Below are positions 46,554 through 53,602 of a stretch of DNA of 64,000 nucleotides, one piece after another. Below the pieces are notes generated by a model, which saw nothing but the letters and a program-made list of their open reading frames with translations, made no database searches and had not been told where the DNA came from. Numbering within the stretch: the stretch's first letter is position 1; each line of letters begins with the position of its first letter. Origin of the DNA: JBCCTX01 sp964468435 (GTDB taxonomy: Bacteria > Bacteroidota > Bacteroidia > J057); assembly GCA_964468435.1 (NCBI GenBank), contig CAYXVE010000006.1, positions 62,001 to 126,000 of the forward strand, read 5' to 3'. The position numbers and the translations under genes are program-made.

Positions 46554-46628
46554 TGGGTTGTACTGGATTCGAACCAGTGACCTCTGCCCTGTCAAGGCAG
46601 CGCTCTAAACCAACTGAGCTAACAACCC
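46554..46628 (-). tRNA. tRNA-Val (anticodon GAC)
   Basis: Minus-strand cloverleaf: acceptor GGGTTGT pairs with ACAACCC, D arm GCTC/GAGC, anticodon stem CTGCC/GGCAG with loop TTGACAG (anticodon GAC), T arm ACTGG-TTCGAAT-CCAGT. No CCA is encoded. The discriminator is A. Confidence 0.96.
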
Positions 46629-46658
46629 AAAAGAATATTCAAATATCTAGGTATTTTA

Positions 46659-47444
46659 TTGAATTTGCAAATCAACATATGTATCATCGGTACAGGAAAT
46701 CTGGCCTGGAGCATGATACCTGCTTTACAACAAGCAGGATACAATATCATCCAACTCATTTCGAGATCTGACAATTCCTTATCTCTATACGCTGATACCT
46801 ATGGGATATCTTCTGTCAGTACAGAACTTCAGGAATTACATCCTGAGGTAGATATGATCCTCCTGACAATCAATGATCAGGCGATAGATGAAGTTATCAA
46901 ACAGCTTCCAGACACAAAAGCCATTCTTCTTCATCATTCAGGGACGACACCGCTGGCGTCTTTACAAAGGTTCTACCCACTTACAGGCGTCCTGTACCCG
47001 CTACAAAGCTTCACTCGTCATCGTAGAGTAGTTTTAGACAAAGTCCCCCTATTTTGGGAAGGTACTTCCACAACATCCCCCCTGATCAAGCAGATGGCTG
47101 GGAGACTCAGCTCTCAGATATACCATCTCAACTCGGTGCAGCGACTCCGGTTGCATGTAGGAGCCGTATGGATCAACAATTTTTCCAACCTCATGTACCA
47201 TATAGGTGATACTATGTTACCAGAAGAAGACGGTGTAGATTTTACAGTGTATGAACCTATTATTCGTGAACACATCGAAAAAATACTTACCTACTCTCCT
47301 CAGGAATCCCAAACCGGACCTGCAATACGTGGAGATATCAATACGATACACAAGCATCTGGAATTGATGCATGATCAACCTCAATTACGGGATTTGTACA
47401 TTCTATTATCCAGGCTAATCAACCCTAAACTCGATGAATTGTAA
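46659..47444 (+). CDS. DUF2520 (Rossmann-like) protein, TTG start
   Basis: 261 residues with a Rossmann glycine loop (ICIIGTGNLAWSM) at the N-terminus, HHSGTTPLASL and GVLYPLQSFT, and the C-terminal DUF2520 helical domain (VWINNFSNLMYHIGD, TGPAIRGD). The fold is close to 3-hydroxyisobutyrate/6-phosphogluconate dehydrogenases and pyrroline-5-carboxylate reductases, but substrate is unknown. No ATG lies upstream in frame after the stop at 46620; the start must be TTG at 46659 or 46665, since the Rossmann strand begins within a few codons. It is immediately downstream of the tRNA gene on the opposite strand. Confidence 0.85.
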   Translation: MNLQINICIIGTGNLAWSMIPALQQAGYNIIQLISRSDNSLSLYADTYGISSVSTELQELHPEVDMILLTINDQAIDEVIKQLPDTKAILLHHSGTTPLASLQRFYPLTGVLYPLQSFTRHRRVVLDKVPLFWEGTSTTSPLIKQMAGRLSSQIYHLNSVQRLRLHVGAVWINNFSNLMYHIGDTMLPEEDGVDFTVYEPIIREHIEKILTYSPQESQTGPAIRGDINTIHKHLELMHDQPQLRDLYILLSRLINPKLDEL

Positions 47445-47569
47445 GCATTTGCATCTCTCCGCATTGCTCACCCGACCTTATCTATCTGGACATTCATAAA
47501 TCAATATTTCTTCCTCCAGATTTTACTACCTTGCAAAAATTAGGAAAACCTTAACTGCTAATCAAGCCT

Positions 47570-48559
47570 ATGGCTCAGCAAATACCTGTGATCGATCTAC
47601 ATTGTGATCTTTTGTCTTATTTGGCTTTGATTCCAGATGCTTCGATTGAAAAAACTGGTGAAATCGGAGTGGCCTTACCCTATTTGCAGCAAGGTCATAT
47701 AGCAGCCCAGGTGCTGGCCATCTTTACCACCACAGAGCCGGAAAGCACCTTAAAAGCCCAGTTACAGTTGCAGACTTTTCTTCAGATGAGACAATCACCT
47801 TTGTTTTTTCAACCAGCTTCACTTGCTGCGATGAGTGTAGAGGTCTCGGGTCCAATTGCTATTATTCCTGCAATCGAAAATGCATCTGGGTTTTGTGGCG
47901 AAGATCATGCGCTATCCGAAGGCCTGAAGCAGTTGGAAAAAATGATCTCGTCATTGGGAGAAATTCTATATATCAGCCTCACCCATCATGATGAAAACCG
48001 CTTTGGAGGTGGAAATTACAGTGATCATGTAGGTCTAAAAACTGATGGAAAAGCCTTGCTGGAGTATCTCGATGGACGCAAGATTGCTATAGATCTGTCT
48101 CATGCCAGCGATCAGCTGGCCTTTGATATATTGGATTGTATGACTAAGTACAACCTGAACATACCCGTAATGGCTAGCCACTCCAACTTCCGTTCGGTAT
48201 GTGGACACGTGCGAAACCTTCCAGATGAACTGGCACTGGAAATCATCCACAGATCCGGACTTATCGGGATCAACTTTCTTAGGGGTTATGTAGACAACGA
48301 TAATCCGGAAAAACTTGATGATCACGTAAGCTATGGAATGGACTTAGGCGCCAAAGAGAACTTAGCATTTGGGGCGGACTTCTTCTATACCCAAAACTTC
48401 CATGACCCAAGCCGTTATCCGCTATATCATCCTCAACATGAACATGCTGGCGTATATCCAAACCTGCTCGAGCGCTGGAAAAATACAGGGATACTACATA
48501 ATCCACACAAAATAGCCTCTAACAATGTCTTGCAATTTGTGAAAGCAATGCATCTGTAA
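47570..48559 (+). CDS. Membrane-dipeptidase family (M19) dipeptidase
   Basis: A 329-residue amidohydrolase-fold peptidase with zinc ligands visible: HxD at His11/Asp13 (VIDLHCDLL), the bridging Glu in AIENASGF (~residue 104), ISLTHHDENRFGGG, SHASDQ, ASHSNFR, and the late GADF. M19 enzymes cleave dipeptides including D-amino-acid-containing ones, which would suit murein peptide salvage with the genes upstream. It has no signal peptide, so likely cytosolic. It stands 125 bp after the DUF2520 gene. Confidence 0.9.
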   Translation: MAQQIPVIDLHCDLLSYLALIPDASIEKTGEIGVALPYLQQGHIAAQVLAIFTTTEPESTLKAQLQLQTFLQMRQSPLFFQPASLAAMSVEVSGPIAIIPAIENASGFCGEDHALSEGLKQLEKMISSLGEILYISLTHHDENRFGGGNYSDHVGLKTDGKALLEYLDGRKIAIDLSHASDQLAFDILDCMTKYNLNIPVMASHSNFRSVCGHVRNLPDELALEIIHRSGLIGINFLRGYVDNDNPEKLDDHVSYGMDLGAKENLAFGADFFYTQNFHDPSRYPLYHPQHEHAGVYPNLLERWKNTGILHNPHKIASNNVLQFVKAMHL

Positions 48560-48570
48560 AGTGTTAAATG

Positions 48571-48621
48571 TTTATTTCGATAATAATTTATTTTAATTAT
48601 TGTATATTTTAAATATATTTG
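48571..48621 (+). promoter_or_regulatory. Shared motif and -7-like element upstream of the acyltransferase gene
   Basis: 48571-48605 matches 50308-50342 at about 30 of 35 positions, including TTTATTTCGA and ATTATTGTAT at the same spacing. TATATTTG at 48614-48621 fits TAnnTTTG, 23 bp before the ATG at 48644. A role as operator plus promoter is inferred. Confidence 0.45.
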
Positions 48622-48643
48622 TGCTCAAATACACAGCATAAAT

Positions 48644-49882
48644 ATGGTCCAAAGATATCACGCATTGGACAGTCTCAGAGCGGTGATGATGCTCCTCGGA
48701 ATCTTGCTTCATTCTGCCGTATCCTATGTTACAACTATTAAAGGTTGGGGGTTTCAAGATACTCAGACTCACCCGCTTTACGATCTGATCGTAAATGTAA
48801 TACACCTTTTCCGGATGCCTATCTTTTTTGTAATGGCGGGTTTTTTCGCAGCCTTATTATATGACAAAAGAGGGCTTCGCAAGTTGATGAAAAACCGATT
48901 CAACCGGGTAGGAATTCCATTTGTCTTATTTTGGCTGATACTTTTTCCCATTATTTTTTCGGGATTCCTGTTTGCCAATTCCTACGGATTGGGGCATACC
49001 TGGGAAGCAATATACAATGGCTTTATACATTTTACTCTGGCTGATATCAAGACTGCACATCTGTGGTTTTTATATTATCTCATGATGATATACGCGATCA
49101 ATGCTGTTGTGGTATCCATACGTTCGACTAAAGTTCATAAATATAAAAAATGGGTTATGAAGGGCTTTGTCAGGTTAATGCATTCTAACTCCAGGATATT
49201 AGTATTTGCCATAATTACCCTCATTTCCCTTTATCCCATGAGACTGGGCGTATTAGATACCTCAGCCGTTCCTATACCAGCCCTCAAGATTATATTTGCC
49301 TATTTGATTTATTATACGTTTGGATGGCTATTATTTGAAAATCGAGAATTGCTGGAAACCTTTAAATCCCACATCGGGCTGAATTTGTTTCTGGCATGTT
49401 TACTGATTCCTGTCAATATGTACGCAATACATCAATTTATGGAATCTGAGCTTACGCGAAATACGCTCTATCACTGGCTTACATTGAGCACTGGTGCTAT
49501 CATCATTTGGTTAATGATTTTCAGTATAACTGGACTTTTTCTTAAATACCTCAATTATTTTTCTCCATGGGGAAGGTATATATCCGACGCATCATACTGG
49601 GTATATCTCATTCATTTACCCATCATTGTTTGGTTGTCAGGATTAATGAGCCCACTTGAAATATCTCCACATGTCAAATTTATGGTAAATTGCATAACCG
49701 CTACTGTCTTGTGTTTCACTTCTTACCATTATCTGGTAAGATCCACAGCTATCGGAAAATTACTGAATGGGAGAACATATCCCAGAAGTTTGCCCAGACA
49801 ACATGAACCCGGTAAAACTACCTATCGTCCTTTAGCTAATAATAAAACTGAAAAGGCAAAAATCAAAGTAGAAAATAACTAA
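48644..49882 (+). CDS. Acyltransferase family 3 (OpgC/OafA-like) membrane protein
   Basis: 412 residues, about ten transmembrane helices, with the family start YHALDSLRAVMMLLGILLHSA (His-containing first helix) and RMPIFFVMAGFFAALL. The later helices include PWGRYISDASYWVYLIHLPI, the common terminal signature. It would O-acylate (acetylate or succinylate) a polysaccharide or lipid-linked sugar at the inner membrane. Six bases separate its stop from the Hpt gene, so they are likely co-transcribed; it begins the polysaccharide locus. The C-terminal ~35 residues are charged and soluble. Confidence 0.88.
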   Translation: MVQRYHALDSLRAVMMLLGILLHSAVSYVTTIKGWGFQDTQTHPLYDLIVNVIHLFRMPIFFVMAGFFAALLYDKRGLRKLMKNRFNRVGIPFVLFWLILFPIIFSGFLFANSYGLGHTWEAIYNGFIHFTLADIKTAHLWFLYYLMMIYAINAVVVSIRSTKVHKYKKWVMKGFVRLMHSNSRILVFAIITLISLYPMRLGVLDTSAVPIPALKIIFAYLIYYTFGWLLFENRELLETFKSHIGLNLFLACLLIPVNMYAIHQFMESELTRNTLYHWLTLSTGAIIIWLMIFSITGLFLKYLNYFSPWGRYISDASYWVYLIHLPIIVWLSGLMSPLEISPHVKFMVNCITATVLCFTSYHYLVRSTAIGKLLNGRTYPRSLPRQHEPGKTTYRPLANNKTEKAKIKVENN

Positions 49883-49888
49883 TAAATC

Positions 49889-50293
49889 ATGGCTAATTTA
49901 ATAACGGAAACCTTATTCGCAACATGTGATGAACGCCTTGACCAACAAATTCTACAAGAAATCTACGAAGATGATCTGGAATATGCACTTAGTATGTTTG
50001 AAACCTTCAATGAGGTAATGCCCGAAGAAACAAAATTACTACGTGAAGCCTTTCAGAAAAAAGACCTCAACCGACTGGGGCAGGTAGCGCATAAAATCAA
50101 ATCCAATTTCAGTCTGGTAGGTCTTACACACCTTTTCCACTTATCTGCAATACTTGATCACCAAAGCCGTGAGGCTTCTTCCACTGAAGCAGTCGAAGAT
50201 GTATATCATCAATTGATCGAAAATATAAACACTATGCTTCCTGTCATACAACAGGAAACCAGAAGATTGGCGTCTTTGATACCTGAAGAATAA
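49889..50293 (+). CDS. Hpt-domain phosphotransfer protein
   Basis: A 134-residue four-helix histidine phosphotransfer protein. His68 in VAHKIKSNFSLVGL is the phospho-accepting residue in the family pattern AHKLKSS.xxxG. It has no kinase, receiver or membrane part. It lies between the acyltransferase and a stand-alone response regulator, which suggests a multistep phosphorelay whose hybrid kinase is elsewhere. It starts 6 bp after the previous stop. Confidence 0.88.
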   Translation: MANLITETLFATCDERLDQQILQEIYEDDLEYALSMFETFNEVMPEETKLLREAFQKKDLNRLGQVAHKIKSNFSLVGLTHLFHLSAILDHQSREASSTEAVEDVYHQLIENINTMLPVIQQETRRLASLIPEE

Positions 50294-50300
50294 AAAAACG

Positions 50301-50342
50301 TAATAAATTTATTTCGAAATAAATTTATTATTATTATTGTAT
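50301..50342. promoter_or_regulatory. Perfect 30-bp palindrome upstream of the response-regulator gene
   Basis: 50301-50330 is a perfect inverted repeat centred on TCGA (50314-50317, arms of 15 bp). Its right part plus ATTATTGTAT to 50342 matches 48571-48605. It lies 59 bp before the response-regulator ATG, and could be a protein-binding operator or, as RNA, an AT hairpin after the Hpt stop. Confidence 0.55.
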
Positions 50343-50388
50343 TATATAAGTCCATGATTTTAAAAATGACTATTAAAGAATTTACGCA

Positions 50389-50772
50389 ATGAAAGATAAA
50401 CCTATATTGATGATCCTTGATGACAATGACATGATGCAACGATTTCTCAGTGGATATTTCAGTGATAGATATACTATCATGAACTTTGATCATGTATCTA
50501 AAGCCTGGAGATGGCTGGAGGAAGGCAATCGTCCACATTTAATACTGGCTGACATCATCATGCCCGATATCTCTGGTATTGCATTTCTCGGTCAGATAAA
50601 GTCGTCTCATTTGGGTAAAGATATTCCAGTCATCATGCTTTCCGGAGTAGATAAGAGTTCTGAACGTATCAAATGCCTTGAACTAGGGGCCGTAGATTAT
50701 ATCGTCAAGCCTTTTAACCCTAAAGAACTCGAACTCAGGATTAACCGCTACTTAAATATATCAACTATGTAA
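50389..50772 (+). CDS. Single-domain response regulator
   Basis: 127 residues, only a receiver domain: acidic pair Asp11/Asp12 (LDDND), phospho-acceptor Asp55 in LILADIIMPD, the switch Ser/Thr in VIMLSGVD, and Lys107 in IVKPFNP. It has no DNA-binding or enzymatic output, so it may act by binding a partner or relay phosphate to the Hpt protein. Together they look like a regulator of the polysaccharide genes that follow. Confidence 0.93.
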   Translation: MKDKPILMILDDNDMMQRFLSGYFSDRYTIMNFDHVSKAWRWLEEGNRPHLILADIIMPDISGIAFLGQIKSSHLGKDIPVIMLSGVDKSSERIKCLELGAVDYIVKPFNPKELELRINRYLNISTM

Positions 50773-50850
50773 ATGCCTTGTGAGGTACATGTAAATGTAA
50801 ACCCAATGCGCATTACACGGCTAATACAGAATCTATTAATATTGACATAG

Positions 50851-51654
50851 ATGACTTCAGAATATACTTCCAATCTCGAAATTTTTGCTCAAAGTAGGTC
50901 CCTGGATCAAATACCGAACCGTATCCCAGTTTGGAAGCGCTTATTTGACATTATAGGTGCATCTCTCATCCTATTACTGATTTCTCCATTATTTATCTTG
51001 ATCGCGATTCTGGTCAAACTTGAATCCAGAGGGCCTATATTCTACATATCCAAACGCGTGGGGTTCAGGTATCAGATATTTGACTTCTATAAGTTCAGAT
51101 CCATGCGGGTGAACGCTGACAAGATGGTAGACCAGTTAAAAGGGCAGAATCAATATCAGCATGAAGAAGTGGAAATTGTGAATGATGGTACAATAGAGGA
51201 AAGTACAGAGCACGATATTCTGCTGGTAAGTGATGATAACTGGGTAGAAGAATCACATTTTCTCCAAGAAAAAAAGGGGGAAGAAAAGAGCGCATTCTTC
51301 AAAGTGGAGAACGATCCCCGAATTACCAGAATAGGGCATTTCATTCGCAAAAGCAGTATAGACGAACTACCTCAACTCATCAATGTGATCAAAGGTGATA
51401 TGTCATTGGTGGGAAACCGCCCTCTTCCGCTTTATGAAGCTGAAAAACTAACCAGTGATGAATATACGCTACGATTTATGGCACCTGCAGGTATCACAGG
51501 TCTGTGGCAGATCAATGACCGTGGATTAGATGAAGTATCTCCCGAACGGAGAAAATACTGGGACATTGAGTATGCCAAGAATTACAGCCTTTGGATGGAT
51601 CTCAAAATCCTGTTGAAGACCATTCCCGCTGTTATTCAAAAAGCCAATGTATAA
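50851..51654 (+). CDS. Initiating sugar-phosphate transferase (WcaJ/WbaP C-terminal type)
   Basis: Membrane-associated polyprenyl-phosphate glycosyl-1-phosphate transferase, the step that begins a repeat unit. One hydrophobic helix (VWKRLFDIIGASLILLLIS, ~residues 30-52) is followed by the core KRVG/FYKFRSM, ENDPRITRIGHFIRKSSIDELPQ, GDMSLVGNRPLP and GITGLWQI. It is the short form lacking the N-terminal four-helix domain. A ~65-residue acidic insertion (about 105-155, ending EEKSAFFKV) lies between FRSM and the DPR motif. The next gene overlaps its end by 8 bp. Confidence 0.93.
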   Translation: MTSEYTSNLEIFAQSRSLDQIPNRIPVWKRLFDIIGASLILLLISPLFILIAILVKLESRGPIFYISKRVGFRYQIFDFYKFRSMRVNADKMVDQLKGQNQYQHEEVEIVNDGTIEESTEHDILLVSDDNWVEESHFLQEKKGEEKSAFFKVENDPRITRIGHFIRKSSIDELPQLINVIKGDMSLVGNRPLPLYEAEKLTSDEYTLRFMAPAGITGLWQINDRGLDEVSPERRKYWDIEYAKNYSLWMDLKILLKTIPAVIQKANV

Positions 51655-53602
51655 ACAGCTTAGTCAGCGCTGTTGGAGATGTGTGGTAAATGAAAATTTT
51701 ATGTTGAAGCAATTGTCTGGAAGATTTCCCTACTTGCTGTTCCGGAAGACCAAAAGTGGAAAAATTATAGGAGAAATAGATGGAATGAGGTTTTTGGCAA
51801 TTTTACCTGTGGTGTTACAACACCTAAGCGAAAGATTGATCAGAAACTTTCCGGAAACTTTTTCCCGGCCAATACACGAAAATTTCTGGGCTTTTGCTGT
51901 TAGTAGAGGCTCGATAGGGGTACTTCTCTTTTTTGCGATTAGTGGATTTGTTCTGAGTTTACCTTTTATCAAGATTGCCCAAAAAAAGCGTAACTGGTCC
52001 TACCGAGATTATCTCTACCGGAGAATCACTCGTATCGAACCGCCTTACCTCATTTGGATGAGCATATTTTTTGTCGTATTACTGATTAAAGGCACATATC
52101 CTTTCAGCGAATTACTTGAACACTATGCCGCCAGCATTTTTTACCTCCATAACCTGATATATGACGATTTTTCGATGATCAACCCGGTAGCCTGGTCGCT
52201 GGAAATCGAAATACAATTTTACCTCATAGCTCCGTTTATCGTCCTGCTTTTTTTCAAAATTGAACGCGATAAAATTAGACAAGTATGTATGCTAGTGGTG
52301 ATTCTACTGTTTATTTCCCTTCAACACGCTATGGACTGGCAATATGTACCTTACAAATTTACCCTGTTGGGACAATTCCAGCACTTTCTAGCTGGAATCC
52401 TGCTGGCAGATATGTATCTGAATAATTCTCAAAGATGGACCCGCAACCATCTTTGGGATTTACTGGGTGTCTGTTCATTTGTCATCATGATGTATACTTG
52501 GACTGAAGAATACCTAAAAAGTGTAGTCTTTTTTTTCGCATTATGCACACTTATTATTTCTGGTTTCCGGGGCAAGATCCTGGGAAATTTCTTTTCCAAA
52601 CCCTGGATTGTAGCGCTGGGAGGGATGTGTTACAGCATCTACCTGATACATCTCCCGCTGCTTGAGTTACTCATTATATTTTCCAGGAATATTCACTTAA
52701 CCCATAGCTATCTCATCAACTTTTTCATTCAGTCTGCGATTTTGCTACCAATCATAGCGTTGATTTCCATTATCGCATATCTGTTGCTGGAGAGGCCCTT
52801 CATGGATAAAACCTGGCCTTCGAGATTCTGGAAGTTTTTGAAAAATTCACCCAAATATATTGAACGAATTATGGTACATACTTCCAGGAAGCTACTTGTC
52901 CTGTTTATACTCACTTCCTTATCCCTATCTACTGCTTATACACAGACCTTTGAAGGCCCCAGATCTGAATGGCCCGACAAGCAACTTGCACCTCTGGAAG
53001 TACTAATCGATAGAGCGATCAACCGTGCGTATGAACTCAAACTGGCAGATAAAGTGATTGAAGCTCAAAAATACGAATTGAAACAGAGCCAAAGAAGCTT
53101 TTTGAATAATGTCAGGGTAGGTGCTGGTCTAAATTATGGAAACGGCAATGTAGTTACGCAAAATGGGAGTGGGGTAGATCAAACCTTTGTACTCCAAAAC
53201 AGGCAATCACTCCAGTACAACGCCGGTTTCAGTGTTGGGCTTTCTCTCGGCGAGCTATTAAATCGGAAGTCAAATATACAGATGAAACAGATAGAGATCG
53301 ATAAAGCATATATCGACAAAGAGCAGATCATGGATAATATTCGTCAGGAAGTCATTGGTAGGTATCAAAAGGTCATCCTGGCTATTCGCATTCTGGAGGC
53401 TATGCTCGAATCAAAGGAAACAGGTTCCCTTACCTTTGCCGTCGCTGATAAATATTTCAAAGAAGGCCAAATGCCTATCGAAGCCTATACACAGGCCCTG
53501 GATGCTAAGGCCAACCGTGTACTGACCCTGGAAAAGGCACGCCTGGAGTGTGTGATTGCACTATATGAATTGAAAGAAGTAGTGGGACAAGATATATATT
53601 GA
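51647..53602 (+). CDS. Acyltransferase-3 fused in frame to a TolC-like protein with internal signal peptide
   Basis: One uninterrupted 651-residue frame. Residues ~45-400 are an acyltransferase family 3 membrane domain (IGEIDGMRFLAILPVVLQHL, GVLLFFAISGFVLSLPF, MCYSIYLIHLPLLELL). Then at residue 409 (base 52871) MVHTSRKLLVLFILTSLSLSTAY begins a perfectly ordinary signal peptide, and ~433-651 is an outer-membrane TolC-like helical protein (LIDRAINRAYELKLADKVIEAQ, RVLTLEKARLECVIALYELKEV). I see no stop between the parts. It could be a real fusion, a lost stop codon, or two proteins with internal initiation at 52871. TolC part is about half-length. Overlaps the next gene by 4 bp. Confidence 0.8.
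   Translation: MYKQLSQRCWRCVVNENFMLKQLSGRFPYLLFRKTKSGKIIGEIDGMRFLAILPVVLQHLSERLIRNFPETFSRPIHENFWAFAVSRGSIGVLLFFAISGFVLSLPFIKIAQKKRNWSYRDYLYRRITRIEPPYLIWMSIFFVVLLIKGTYPFSELLEHYAASIFYLHNLIYDDFSMINPVAWSLEIEIQFYLIAPFIVLLFFKIERDKIRQVCMLVVILLFISLQHAMDWQYVPYKFTLLGQFQHFLAGILLADMYLNNSQRWTRNHLWDLLGVCSFVIMMYTWTEEYLKSVVFFFALCTLIISGFRGKILGNFFSKPWIVALGGMCYSIYLIHLPLLELLIIFSRNIHLTHSYLINFFIQSAILLPIIALISIIAYLLLERPFMDKTWPSRFWKFLKNSPKYIERIMVHTSRKLLVLFILTSLSLSTAYTQTFEGPRSEWPDKQLAPLEVLIDRAINRAYELKLADKVIEAQKYELKQSQRSFLNNVRVGAGLNYGNGNVVTQNGSGVDQTFVLQNRQSLQYNAGFSVGLSLGELLNRKSNIQMKQIEIDKAYIDKEQIMDNIRQEVIGRYQKVILAIRILEAMLESKETGSLTFAVADKYFKEGQMPIEAYTQALDAKANRVLTLEKARLECVIALYELKEVVGQDIY

Noticed and set aside
46553..46771. 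72-residue plus-strand ORF starting MGCTGFEPVTS
   Set aside because: It is the well-known false ORF read through the antisense of a tRNA gene (here tRNA-Val on the minus strand).
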